A stretch of DNA of 64,000 bases, from positions 96,319 to 160,318 of the forward strand of contig JAEZCO010000094.1 in assembly GCA_023433505.1 (NCBI GenBank). The letters run 5' to 3'. The notes under the pieces were generated by a model. That model did not search any database. It was not told where the DNA came from and saw only the letters and a list, made by a program, of their open reading frames with translations. This document shows, piece after piece, positions 25,968-34,900 of the stretch; within the stretch, counting starts at the first letter, position 1; each line of letters opens with the position of its first letter. The DNA comes from Bacillota bacterium (GTDB lineage: Bacteria > Bacillota > Clostridia > Acetivibrionales > DTU013). A program made the translations under genes and the position numbers.

Positions 25968-27917
25968 TTATATCTTATCGAATTTGGCGATCTTTTCGAA
26001 ATCGTCCAGCTTGAGGCTGGCTCCGCCAACAAGGCCGCCGTCGATATCAGACATTGCAAACAGCTCTCCTGCATTTGCAGCGGTTACGCTTCCGCCATAC
26101 TGAACGCGGACAGCCGTTGCCACTTCTTCTCCATAAAGAGCTTTGACAGTTTCCCGGATAATGCTGCAAACTTCATTTGCCTGTTCATTGGTAGCTGTCT
26201 TTCCGGTGCCTATAGCCCAGATGGGTTCATAAGCAATAACAAGGTTCTTTACCTGCTCTTCCGCTAAACCGAGAAGGCCTATTTTCACCTGATATCTTAC
26301 CAGGTCTGCAGTAACGCCCTGTTCTCTTTGCGTAAGGGTTTCGCCGCAGCACAGGATGGGCTTCAGTCCGTATTTGAATGCCGCATGAACCTTTTTGTTC
26401 ACGGTTTCATCCGTTTCAGCAAAATACTGTCTTCTTTCGGAGTGTCCTATGATCACATACTCCACACCCAGATCCACCAGCATGGAGCCGGAGATTTCGC
26501 CTGTGAAGGCGCCCTTTTCCTCCCAATGGAAGTTCTGGGCTCCTACCTTGACATTGGAACCGGCCGCAGCCTTGACAGCATCCGGCAGGCAGACAAAGGG
26601 AACGCAAACCACTACTTCTGCGGCGGCGTCTGTAACTCTTGGCTTTAATGCCTCGATAAACTCAGCGGCTTCCTTTGCCGTCTTATTCATTTTCCAGTTG
26701 CCGGCAGCGATCTTTTTTCTGGGGTTCTTGTCCAGCAATACTGCGATTCCGGGAAGCTCCTTGCCTTCAAGGAATTCCAGGGAAGCGCCGCCGCCTGTGG
26801 AAATGTGCGTGATCTTATCTGCAAAGCCCAGCTGCTCAACTGCCGCAGCGGAATCTCCGCCGCCTACGATGGAAATAGCGCCGGATTCGGCAACTGCTCT
26901 TGCAATTTCCCTGGTACCTGTGGCGAAGTTGGGGAATTCGAATACGCCCATGGGGCCATTCCATACAATGGTTTTCGCTTTCTTTATTTCCTTGGAGAAC
27001 TTCTCAATGGTAAGAGAACCGATGTCCATCCCCATCCAGCCGTCAGGCATATCGTCGGAAGGAACATATTTGTGGTCGGTATCGTTTTTAAATTCCTTGC
27101 CTACGATACTTCCGATGGGCAGCATCAGATTTACGCCTTTCTTCTCGGCTTTTTCAAGCAATGCCTTTGCGAGGTCAACCTTGTCGTCTTCGCAAATGGA
27201 ATTTCCTATTCTATACCCTTTTGCCTTAAGGAAAGTATATGCCATACCGCCGCCGATGATGAGGGTATCTACTTTATCGATCAGATTTTCAATTACAAGG
27301 ATCTTGTCTGAAACCTTGGCTCCGCCCAGTATTGCAACAAAGGGTCTTGCAGGATGGGAAAGGGCTTTACCCATGACGTCGATTTCCTTGCTTATAAGAT
27401 ATCCGCATACCGCAGGGAGATAATCTGCCAGTCCGGCTGTGGACGCATGGGCCCTGTGTGCCGTACCGAAAGCATCATTTACATAGATTTCAGCCAGAGT
27501 GGACAGTTCCTTTGCGAAAGCAGGGTCATTCTTCTCTTCTTCCTTATGGAACCTGACATTTTCAAGCATCAGCACTTCGCCGTCTTTTAATGCGGCAGCC
27601 TTGGCCTTTGCATCCGGGCCGATAACATCGGAAGCCATGATCACCGGCTTCTTAAGCAGCTCGCTGAGCTTTTCCGCCGTGGGCTTCATGCTGAATTTAG
27701 CTTCCGGTCCGTTCTTGGGCCTTCCCAGGTGGGAAACCAGTATTGTCTTTGCGCCATTGTCAATCAGGTATCTGATGGTGGGCAGAGCACCTACAATTCT
27801 CTTGTCGTCGGTTATTTTAAGGTTTTCATCCAGCGGAACATTGAAATCAACCCTTACAATTACTTTTTTACCTTTTACGTCGATATCTTCAATTGTTTTT
27901 TTGTTGTACAACGCCAT
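25968..27917 (-). CDS. pgk-tpiA: Bifunctional phosphoglycerate kinase / triosephosphate isomerase fusion
   Basis: One reading frame of 649 residues encodes both enzymes. Residues 1 to about 396 are a complete PGK (VRVDFNVPLD, GRPKNGP, nucleotide loop VGGGDSAAAV and STGGGASLEF). After LLDKNP a complete TIM begins near residue 400 (AAGNWKMN with the active Lys at 409), with the catalytic His in IIGHSERR, Glu in AYEPIWAIGTGK, and the phosphate site YGGSV. No stop or start separates them. A similar fusion is known in Thermotoga. The ATG at 27917 has AAGGAG 9 bases upstream. Frame continuity across the join is seen directly, so this is not a simple annotation merge, though a sequencing slip at the join is formally possible. 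Confidence 0.93.
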   Translation of the reverse strand: MALYNKKTIEDIDVKGKKVIVRVDFNVPLDENLKITDDKRIVGALPTIRYLIDNGAKTILVSHLGRPKNGPEAKFSMKPTAEKLSELLKKPVIMASDVIGPDAKAKAAALKDGEVLMLENVRFHKEEEKNDPAFAKELSTLAEIYVNDAFGTAHRAHASTAGLADYLPAVCGYLISKEIDVMGKALSHPARPFVAILGGAKVSDKILVIENLIDKVDTLIIGGGMAYTFLKAKGYRIGNSICEDDKVDLAKALLEKAEKKGVNLMLPIGSIVGKEFKNDTDHKYVPSDDMPDGWMGMDIGSLTIEKFSKEIKKAKTIVWNGPMGVFEFPNFATGTREIARAVAESGAISIVGGGDSAAAVEQLGFADKITHISTGGGASLEFLEGKELPGIAVLLDKNPRKKIAAGNWKMNKTAKEAAEFIEALKPRVTDAAAEVVVCVPFVCLPDAVKAAAGSNVKVGAQNFHWEEKGAFTGEISGSMLVDLGVEYVIIGHSERRQYFAETDETVNKKVHAAFKYGLKPILCCGETLTQREQGVTADLVRYQVKIGLLGLAEEQVKNLVIAYEPIWAIGTGKTATNEQANEVCSIIRETVKALYGEEVATAVRVQYGGSVTAANAGELFAMSDIDGGLVGGASLKLDDFEKIAKFDKI

Positions 27918-27942
27918 TCTATTCATCTCCTTAAATAATTTA

Positions 27943-27992
27943 AAGGTCCACCCTGCAACCACTCACTTAAGGTAAGGGCAAGAGTGGACCTT
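27943..27992 (-). promoter_or_regulatory. Inverted repeat between gap and pgk-tpi
   Basis: AAGGTCCAC and GTGGACCTT pair perfectly around a 32-base loop and are followed on the minus strand by TTTAAATTATTT. It may partly terminate or process the transcript, which would set gap above pgk-tpi expression. Confidence 0.5.
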
Positions 27993-28043
27993 ATTAGTCC
28001 CAACAAGGTATTTATGCTGCGGGGAATGTCCCCCGTCTTTTAA

Positions 28044-29054
28044 TTACTTTGCATCTACCTTCGCCATGTGGGTCAACAAGTCAACAACCTTGTTTGAATA
28101 ACCCCATTCGTTGTCATACCAGGAAACAAGCTTGACGAAGTTGCCGTTCAATGCGATACCTGCGCCTGCATCAAATATGGAGGTGCGTGCATCGTGGATG
28201 AAATCGGTGGATACAACCAGGTCTTCCGTGTATCCGAGTATGCCTTTGAGCTCATTCTCGGAAGCGTTCTTGATAGCGCCCTTGATTTCATCATAAGTCG
28301 CTGCTTTTTCCAAACGCACTGTCAAATCTACAACGGATACGTCAGCGGTAGGAACTCTGAAAGCCATACCGGTAAGTTTGCCGTTCAATTCGGGGATAAC
28401 CTTTCCTACAGCCTTGGCTGCTCCGGTGGAGGAAGGAATAATGTTGTTGAGGATGGAACGTCCGCCTCTCCAATCCTTGTTGGAAGGAGCGTCAACAGTC
28501 TTCTGGGTGTTGGTGGCCGCATGGACTGTGGTCATCAAGCCTTCAACAATACCGAATTTGTCATTGATAACCTTTGCTAAAGGAGCCAGACAGTTAGTGG
28601 TGCAGGAAGCGTTGGATACCACGGTCATGTCCTTTGTGTATTTTTCCTGGTTAACGCCCATAACGAACATTGGAGCGTCATTTGAGGGAGCGCTGATAAC
28701 TACCTTCTTTGCGCCGCCTTTGAAGTGGGCGGATGCCTTTTCAACCGTAGTGAAAACGCCTGTGGATTCTACTACATATTCCGCTCCACAGCCGGCCCAA
28801 TTGATTTCAGCCGGATCCTTTGCTGCAAATACTGCGATTTCCTTGCCATTAACAACCAGCTTGTCACCGTTGATATCAATGGTGCCGTTAAACTGGCCAT
28901 GAACCGTATCGTACTGCAACATATATTTCATGTACGCGAGATCAATAAACGGGTCGTTTATACCCTTTACTTCTACTTCCGGATTTTCAATCGCCGCTCT
29001 GAAAACCAGACGTCCGATTCTTCCGAATCCGTTAATACCCATTTTTACTGCCAT
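28044..29054 (-). CDS. gap: Glyceraldehyde-3-phosphate dehydrogenase
   Basis: This 336-residue enzyme has the NAD site GINGFGRIGRL, the active-site Cys in SNASCTTNCLAP and the region NIIPSSTGAAKAVG. It is a standard phosphorylating GAPDH. The ATG at 29054 follows GGGAGG; an in-frame TTG two codons earlier is less likely. It heads the gap/pgk-tpi/gpmI run. Confidence 0.96.
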   Translation of the reverse strand: MAVKMGINGFGRIGRLVFRAAIENPEVEVKGINDPFIDLAYMKYMLQYDTVHGQFNGTIDINGDKLVVNGKEIAVFAAKDPAEINWAGCGAEYVVESTGVFTTVEKASAHFKGGAKKVVISAPSNDAPMFVMGVNQEKYTKDMTVVSNASCTTNCLAPLAKVINDKFGIVEGLMTTVHAATNTQKTVDAPSNKDWRGGRSILNNIIPSSTGAAKAVGKVIPELNGKLTGMAFRVPTADVSVVDLTVRLEKAATYDEIKGAIKNASENELKGILGYTEDLVVSTDFIHDARTSIFDAGAGIALNGNFVKLVSWYDNEWGYSNKVVDLLTHMAKVDAK

Positions 29055-29132
29055 TGTCAAATACCTCCCATAATTTAAATGTGTGAAAGACCAGCCGGTC
29101 TCCTTACATTCATGCTTAATTATTCATCAATT

Positions 29133-29186
29133 GGATAAGTTATCCCAAATCACAACTATTTTATATTATTTCATAGTGATTTTCAA
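29133..29186 (-). promoter_or_regulatory. gap promoter with downstream palindrome
   Basis: On the minus strand, TTGAAA (29181-29186) and TAAAAT (29158-29163) are 17 bases apart. The palindrome GGATAAGTTATCC (29133-29145) lies at about +6 to +18, where a repressor could block transcription. Which regulator might bind is unknown. Confidence 0.5.
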
Positions 29187-29282
29187 TACTTAAAAATAAA
29201 TAAATTAATTTTTTAACAATGTCCTTATACCATGTTCAGGGCATACTGTCCTTATCATCCTGCTGAATATAGTATCCAGAAT

Positions 29283-30179
29283 TCAATAGGGATATACAGT
29301 ATACTTATCAATCATTTTTACCGGATTATACGACAATTTGGCTTTCCGCAGTCCCTCAATCCCCAGGTCTTGCTCACGGTTGACATACAGAGCGTCCTTC
29401 CACTCATTCTCCAGGAACTGCTGGTTTATCAGGGTGTATAGGCCTTGAATTTCTGTGTTGGCTTTTTCGATATGTATTACGACAGTATCGCCGTTCAGCA
29501 TTTCACCTGCAGTGAAAGCTTCATAGGTGCCATTGACTGAGATTAAAGCGCCTTTACACCCGAGATACTTGAAATTGTTCAACAGCTCCATATTGGCCTT
29601 GCGCTCACAATAATCCCCATCCTGGCAGCTGCAGTTTTTTTCCTTGCACCAGGCTTCCATTATTCTGCTGCACTCGCCTATCAGGGAGCAATCAAGAGGT
29701 ACATAGGAATAGTCGTATTTACTTCTGAATTTGTTGATATGATTACGTTTGCCGTCATATTTTTTCCCCTTCAACTGGATGAGGTCGGCGGTTTGATAAA
29801 TGTAATCGCTGTTATCGCGGTCCAATTGTATATCCTGGTCGGAATGGATATGGTCTTTGAAATAGGCCAGTTCATTCTGTGCGACTTTTTTGAATACCAG
29901 CTTCCAGCCCTTTTCTCTGAAATGGTCTTTTAATTCCAGGTAAGCTGCTTCAAAGGCACCGGCATCGGGCCGGCCAATCGGCATCAGGGCATAGGGTTCA
30001 CTTCCGCAGGGCTTTGCAATAATACATAAAAGTCCGTTGATTTCCGCATATCTGAACCGGTAATAGATCCTCCATGCAAATAAGTTTGTAAAGGTAAGCT
30101 CCGAAACTTGTGGGTCTTGCATTTTCAAATACTGGTCAAACAAAGGTTTATCCTTCAAGGTGATTTCCTTAAAATCCAT
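29283..30179 (-). CDS. DUF2156 (phosphatidylglycerol lysyltransferase C-terminal-like) protein
   Basis: This soluble 298-residue protein of the DUF2156/GNAT-like family is related to the catalytic half of MprF lipid lysyltransferases. Visible features are the N-terminal FTNLFAWRIYYRFRYAEI, the central KGKKYDGKRNHINKFRSKY and the terminal GIEGLRKAKLSYNPVKMIDKY. The membrane flippase domain of MprF is absent. Its acceptor is unknown. It lies between pfkA and the glycolysis genes without an obvious link. Confidence 0.82.
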   Translation of the reverse strand: MDFKEITLKDKPLFDQYLKMQDPQVSELTFTNLFAWRIYYRFRYAEINGLLCIIAKPCGSEPYALMPIGRPDAGAFEAAYLELKDHFREKGWKLVFKKVAQNELAYFKDHIHSDQDIQLDRDNSDYIYQTADLIQLKGKKYDGKRNHINKFRSKYDYSYVPLDCSLIGECSRIMEAWCKEKNCSCQDGDYCERKANMELLNNFKYLGCKGALISVNGTYEAFTAGEMLNGDTVVIHIEKANTEIQGLYTLINQQFLENEWKDALYVNREQDLGIEGLRKAKLSYNPVKMIDKYTVYPY

Positions 30180-30321
30180 TCAATAAGACTCCTGTCCATA
30201 ATCGCTGCCGCATCAGCCAAATATCCCCTTGCGGGGATATTTCAGCCGTTTTGGAATCAGCAGCTGCTTTCAGCAGTATTTATATACCACCGAATCAGAA
30301 AAATATTCAAAAATTTATCAT

Positions 30322-31407
30322 TTAATCTCCAAAGCCGACGCCGACGCTTTTTGCGATTTGCACCAACTCCCCTTCGGGGGGGACGGTTTTCAGCTTCCCG
30401 ACGGCGTCTTCAAGGGAAACGGCAGTAATACTGTTTCCCTGCAGCCCTACCATCATTCCGTATTTCTCTTCGCTTACAAGCTCCACGGCTTTTACTCCGT
30501 AACGGGTGGACAATATCCTGTCGCTGGGCACGGGTCTCCCGCCTCTTTGGAGATGCCCCAGCACAGTGACCCTGGTTTCTATGTTGGTGATCTTCTCGAT
30601 TTCTTCCGCAATCCTGTTTCCTATACCGCCCAGCCGGATGGGATCGGGACTGTCAGTGACAACCTTGCTTACGACCACTTCGCCGTCGACGGATTTAGCG
30701 CCCTCGGCTGCCACGACAATGCTGAAGTGCTTGCCGGCGGCGGCTCTCGCCTTTATCTTGTCACAGACCTTGTTTATGTCGTAAGGGATCTCCGGTATCA
30801 AAATCACATCCGCACCGCCGGCAATGCCGGAAGACAGGGCAATCCATCCGGCGTATCTGCCCATAACCTCAAGGATCATAACCCTGTGATGGGATTCCGC
30901 GGTGGAATGAAGCTTGTCAATGGCGTCCGTAGCCGTATCTACCGCCGTCATAAATCCAAAAGTAGTATCCGTGGCCGAAAGGTCATTGTCGATGGTTTTG
31001 GGGACACCGACAACATTCATGCCCATTCTTGCAAAATCCCTTGCGCTTGTCAGTGTTCCGTCTCCGCCGATCAATACCATACAGTCTATGCCATGGGCAT
31101 GCAAATTGTCAATGACTCTGTCCGACATATCGACAAAATCCACCTTGCCGTTTCTTTCAACCCTGAACTTAAAGGGGTTATCCCTGTTGGAGGTGCCCAG
31201 AATCGTGCCGCCCTTGTCAAGTATTCCCGAAACATCTCCGGGCATGAACTGTATGTAATTGTTCATCACAAGGCCCCTGTAGCCGTCTTTGAAGCCGATG
31301 ACTTCATAGCCGTATTTAACCATGGCTGTCTTTACAACAGCCCTTAAAACCGCATTCAGTCCGGGACAATCCCCGCCGCCGGTCAACACTCCGATTTTCT
31401 TTACCAT
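30322..31407 (-). CDS. pfkA: 6-phosphofructokinase
   Basis: This 361-residue PFK has GGDCPGLNAV at the N-terminus, GGDGTLTSA (Gly at the donor-determining position, residue 117) and PKTIDND (Lys137). The Gly is normal for ATP enzymes, while Lys in PKTIDND is normal for PPi enzymes. Known enzymes with this Gly/Lys combination, such as those of trypanosomes, use ATP. So ATP use is the better guess, but the donor is not certain. GGAGG lies in front of the ATG. Confidence 0.92.
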   Translation of the reverse strand: MVKKIGVLTGGGDCPGLNAVLRAVVKTAMVKYGYEVIGFKDGYRGLVMNNYIQFMPGDVSGILDKGGTILGTSNRDNPFKFRVERNGKVDFVDMSDRVIDNLHAHGIDCMVLIGGDGTLTSARDFARMGMNVVGVPKTIDNDLSATDTTFGFMTAVDTATDAIDKLHSTAESHHRVMILEVMGRYAGWIALSSGIAGGADVILIPEIPYDINKVCDKIKARAAAGKHFSIVVAAEGAKSVDGEVVVSKVVTDSPDPIRLGGIGNRIAEEIEKITNIETRVTVLGHLQRGGRPVPSDRILSTRYGVKAVELVSEEKYGMMVGLQGNSITAVSLEDAVGKLKTVPPEGELVQIAKSVGVGFGD

Positions 31408-31476
31408 ACCGTACCTCCATTAGTTTCTTTATCTTTTTACGTTGCCTACCGGCGCAAAGTCTGTTGGCATCAAAAA

Positions 31477-32589
31477 TCAACCGATGTTTTTGATAATCGC
31501 AATCAAAAATTCCGCCGCTTTCACCATATCGTCCACCAACACCTGCTCTTCCACACTATGCACCTTATCCATGCCTACGCTCATATCGACAGCCTGTATG
31601 CCTTTTCCGTTAATGACGTTTGTATCGCTGCCTCCGCCTGTTGCTTCGGGAATCAGCTCGATTGCACTGTCCGCAGCCGCTTTTTTCAAGATTCCCATGA
31701 TCTCAGAATCTTCAGGGATAGTAAAGGCTTCATATTCGAGGGAAGGGACAAATTCTACACTGCCTCCGAAAAGTGCCGCAGCTTTGTCAAAGCATTCCCT
31801 CATATGAGCCGTTTGCGCATCCAGCTTGCTTTTGGTCCTGCTTCGGGCTTCAGCTGCAATTTCCACCCGGTCGCAGACAATATTGGTAGCCAGACCGCCT
31901 TTCATCACGCCGATATTGGCCGTGGTCTCGCTGTCTATCCTTCCAAGCTTCATTTTGGAGATTGCCTCGGAGGCTATCTGGATGGCGCTTATCCCTTTTT
32001 CAGGCTCCATTCCCGCATGGGCCGACTTGCCTTTTACCACAATGCTTATTTTGTTCTGATTGGGCGCTTTCACGGCAACGCTTCCTATAGGCCCGCCGCC
32101 ATCCAGTACGATTCCGTATTTGGCGTATATTTTACTGTAATCCAGATTCTTTGCTCCAATCAGGCCTATTTCCTCGCATATGGTGAAAGCTATTTGAATG
32201 TCGCCATGCCGGATATTGTCCTCTTTCAAGACTCTTAGCGCTTCAAGTATACACTCAAGTCCAATCGCATCATCGCCGCCCAACACCGTAGTGCCGTCGC
32301 TTTTTATATAGCCGTTTTCAAGAACAGGCTTCTTGCCATTTCCCGGTACAACCGTATCCATATGGGACATAAGCAGGACAGCAGGGACATTTTTATCCCC
32401 TTTGACAGTACAGAGGAGGTTCCCGGCATTTCCGCCTGTTTTGGTTCCTGCGTCATCCTCTTCCGGGTGATATCCCAGGGCTGCAAGCTTCTCTTTCAGA
32501 GTATCCGCCATCTGCCGCTCATTCCCCGACAGGCTGTCTATACGGACCAACTGCATAAATTCATTGACCATTCTCTCTTTGTTAATCAC
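31477..32589 (-). CDS. M20-family peptidase (PepT-like tripeptidase)
   Basis: This 370-residue zinc peptidase has metal ligands visible in SHMDTVVPG, GGDDAIGLE and TICEEIGLIGAKNLD. It resembles PepT2-like M20 peptidases that cut N-terminal residues from short peptides in the cytoplasm. The GTG start at 32589 overlaps the trmL stop (GTGA) and has GGAGGG six bases upstream, so the two are coupled. Confidence 0.87.
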   Translation of the reverse strand: MINKERMVNEFMQLVRIDSLSGNERQMADTLKEKLAALGYHPEEDDAGTKTGGNAGNLLCTVKGDKNVPAVLLMSHMDTVVPGNGKKPVLENGYIKSDGTTVLGGDDAIGLECILEALRVLKEDNIRHGDIQIAFTICEEIGLIGAKNLDYSKIYAKYGIVLDGGGPIGSVAVKAPNQNKISIVVKGKSAHAGMEPEKGISAIQIASEAISKMKLGRIDSETTANIGVMKGGLATNIVCDRVEIAAEARSRTKSKLDAQTAHMRECFDKAAALFGGSVEFVPSLEYEAFTIPEDSEIMGILKKAAADSAIELIPEATGGGSDTNVINGKGIQAVDMSVGMDKVHSVEEQVLVDDMVKAAEFLIAIIKNIG

Positions 32590-33083
32590 TCGATTCCCTC
32601 CATTCCCATTTTCCCTTTTGATTGAAATCCTTTAAACTCATTTTGCCTTAGTGCTTCATAAATGACAATTGCCGCAGAGTTGGACAAATTCAGTGAACGT
32701 ATGCCGGACTTCATGGGGATCCGGATGCAGCTTTCGGAATTTTCCAGCAGCAATTCCTCCGGCAGGCCGGCGGTCTCTTTGCCGAAAACAAGGAAGCAAT
32801 CCTCGGGGTAAGCCACCTCGGTATAAGATTTTGCCGCCTTTGTGGTGGAGAAGAAAAAAACTGCATCACCAAACCGGCTCCTCAGTTCTTCAAAGCTGTC
32901 ATAGCATTGGACGCTGACGCCTCCCCAGTAGTCCAACCCCGCCCGTTTCAGATACCGGTCCTCGATGGAAAAACCCAGGGGCTTTATCAGATGCAGCGCC
33001 GACCCCGTCGCCGCACAGGTCCTGGCAATATTTCCGGTATTTTGAGGTATTTCAGGCTCTACTAAAACAATATTTAAGGCCAA
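32586..33083 (-). CDS. trmL: tRNA (cytidine/uridine-34-2'-O)-methyltransferase
   Basis: This 165-residue SPOUT methyltransferase begins NIVLVEPEIPQNTGNIARTCAAT and ends in the knot motif (VFGKETAGLPEE, IPMKSGIRSLNLSNSAAI). It methylates the wobble ribose of leucine tRNAs. Start is TTG at 33083 with GAGGAG upstream. Length is standard. Confidence 0.92.
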   Translation of the reverse strand: MALNIVLVEPEIPQNTGNIARTCAATGSALHLIKPLGFSIEDRYLKRAGLDYWGGVSVQCYDSFEELRSRFGDAVFFFSTTKAAKSYTEVAYPEDCFLVFGKETAGLPEELLLENSESCIRIPMKSGIRSLNLSNSAAIVIYEALRQNEFKGFQSKGKMGMEGIE

Positions 33084-33111
33084 AGCTTACACTCCTCACG
33101 TTTGCATGCTC

Positions 33112-33139
33112 AAAAAAAAGATGGCGGTTATACCATCTT
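33112..33139 (-). terminator. Intrinsic terminator downstream of cheX
   Basis: AAGATGG and CCATCTT pair around an 8-base loop and run into eight T on the minus strand. Confidence 0.8.
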
Positions 33140-33167
33140 ATTTATTATATGTAATTTTATGTCTTTG

Positions 33168-33635
33168 TTATCCGCTTACAATGGAAATATCGAGTTCAAT
33201 CACTCCGTTATTGTCCAGTATAAGAGGCACGCATATCGTTTTCATCTTATTGGGCGATATGGTCATATTGTCGCCCATCAAAAGCGAAGGCGGCGTAATC
33301 TCAACGTTGGTCCCCCGGTTATAAAGCAAAGTGGCGGCATTGCCAAGGATCATATTGGTAAGCTCGGAAATGGCGCTTTTGGATATTTCATCCAGCTCCG
33401 TCACCGGCATGCCGTACATCATACTGGAGGCGATGCTCATTGCAAGGCTCTTGCTCATGGAGAATATAGCCTGGCCCCGGATGGAGCCCGTCAAGCCGAC
33501 AAGGATGATAATGCTGTCGCTTTTGTAAGGCGATTCCTTCAAATACACCTTGCCTAATTTCGCTTCGATTGAGGCAATTTGTTTCAAAACTGTCTGGCTT
33601 GCTTCGATAAAAGGGTTTATATATTCAATATTCAT
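33168..33635 (-). CDS. cheX: CheX-like chemotaxis phosphatase
   Basis: This 155-residue single CheC/CheX/FliY-type domain has the signature SAISELTNMILGNAA, containing the Glu and Asn that attack CheY phosphate. One active-site motif and the length match CheX. No other chemotaxis gene is in the window, so it is a stand-alone copy, and its target may be CheY or another receiver protein. Confidence 0.8.
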   Translation of the reverse strand: MNIEYINPFIEASQTVLKQIASIEAKLGKVYLKESPYKSDSIIILVGLTGSIRGQAIFSMSKSLAMSIASSMMYGMPVTELDEISKSAISELTNMILGNAATLLYNRGTNVEITPPSLLMGDNMTISPNKMKTICVPLILDNNGVIELDISIVSG

Positions 33636-33840
33636 TAATCAAATCCACCTTTTGTTCAACATGTAGGTATAATGAACCAATATACCTATTCTATATTTAC
33701 GACAAAAATCCTTCTTTTCATTAGCACTTTTTATTATAAAATTAAAAAAAATGGTGGATTGCATCGTTTTAACGCCTCTGTATAAGGCTTTTCACAGTTT
33801 GGAATAGTAATGATATTCTTTATTTTAAGGAGATGCCTTT

Positions 33841-34869
33841 ATGAAATTATTCATGCCTGAAAGAGTTTTCTTTGAGCCCGCAGCTTTACGGTATCCTCTC
33901 GGGAAGCATCTGCTCGATTATTTCAGCAAAACGGACGCAGAAATCAAACAGCTTCCTCTGAATAGCATTGCAAAGAATATACCGGGTTCCGGTCCAAGAG
34001 AAAAATATGCCCAATCCAAAAAAACATTGGCCGTCGTGGTGAAAAAAACCACTCCTTTGGATACCTGCAAGCCTTCAGCCGATTATGAATTCTCCCTTGT
34101 TTCCAATTGTCCAGGGAATTGCGAATACTGCTACCTGCAGACAACGCAAGGACAAAATCCTTATCTGCGGGTCTATGTAAATCTGGAAGACATACACGCC
34201 AATATAAAAAACCATATACTACAGAATGGCAATAAAATTACGGTTTTCGAAGCTGCAAGCCTGGGGGATCCTCTGGCGCTGGAGCACCTTACGGGCAGTC
34301 TGGCCAAAACGGTGGAATTCTTTGGCACGTTGGATAACGGAAGGCTCCGGACCGTCACGAAATATGCCAATGTGGATTCTTTTCTCAATCTCAGGCATAA
34401 CGGGCATACCCGCTTTAGATTCACCATAAACTCCCGCCATGTAATTGAAAGCTTTGAGCACAACACCTCGGGCTTTGCCGAAAGGCTGGATGCGGCAGCC
34501 AAAATCGCCGCCTCGGGCTATCCCACCGGTTTTATCATAGCCCCGCTAATGATCTATGAAGGCTGGAAGGAAGAATATCTGGAGCTGCTGGACAGGCTCA
34601 AGGCGAAAATGCCGGATACAAAAGCTGTAGAACCTTTGACCTTCGAATTGATTCAACACAGGTATACGCCTACGGCAAAAAAATATATTCTGGAAAGATT
34701 CCCGAATACAAAACTGGATATGGAGGAGTCTCAAAGAATGCTGAAATGGGGCAGGTTCGGCCGGTTTAAATATGTTTATCCAAAAAATCAAGCCGATGAG
34801 ATCAAAGAACATATCACCGGCTTGATTATGGAAAGATTTCCAGATGCCCGAATTGAATATTTTACGTGA
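33841..34869 (+). CDS. Spore photoproduct lyase family radical SAM protein with Ser in place of Cys141
   Basis: This 342-residue protein has the radical-SAM cluster C90-x3-C94-x2-C97 (CPGNCEYCYL) at the same positions as Bacillus SplB, and the following region FEAASLGDPLALEHLTGSL. In B. subtilis SplB the matching stretch carries Cys141, the hydrogen donor that completes thymine-dimer repair; here residue 141 is Ser. It may be a divergent lyase using another donor, or a relative with a different job. The gene is monocistronic on the plus strand with AAGGAG before the ATG, beside spoVA genes. Confidence 0.85.
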   Translation: MKLFMPERVFFEPAALRYPLGKHLLDYFSKTDAEIKQLPLNSIAKNIPGSGPREKYAQSKKTLAVVVKKTTPLDTCKPSADYEFSLVSNCPGNCEYCYLQTTQGQNPYLRVYVNLEDIHANIKNHILQNGNKITVFEAASLGDPLALEHLTGSLAKTVEFFGTLDNGRLRTVTKYANVDSFLNLRHNGHTRFRFTINSRHVIESFEHNTSGFAERLDAAAKIAASGYPTGFIIAPLMIYEGWKEEYLELLDRLKAKMPDTKAVEPLTFELIQHRYTPTAKKYILERFPNTKLDMEESQRMLKWGRFGRFKYVYPKNQADEIKEHITGLIMERFPDARIEYFT

Positions 34870-34893
34870 TGGCCTGCATAACACCAGGCCATC
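34868..34893. terminator. Hairpin between convergent SPL-like and spoVAE genes
   Basis: GATGGCCT and AGGCCATC pair around a 10-base loop. No long T-run follows in either direction, so it is a weak terminator candidate. Confidence 0.45.
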
Positions 34894-34900
34894 CAGGCTG

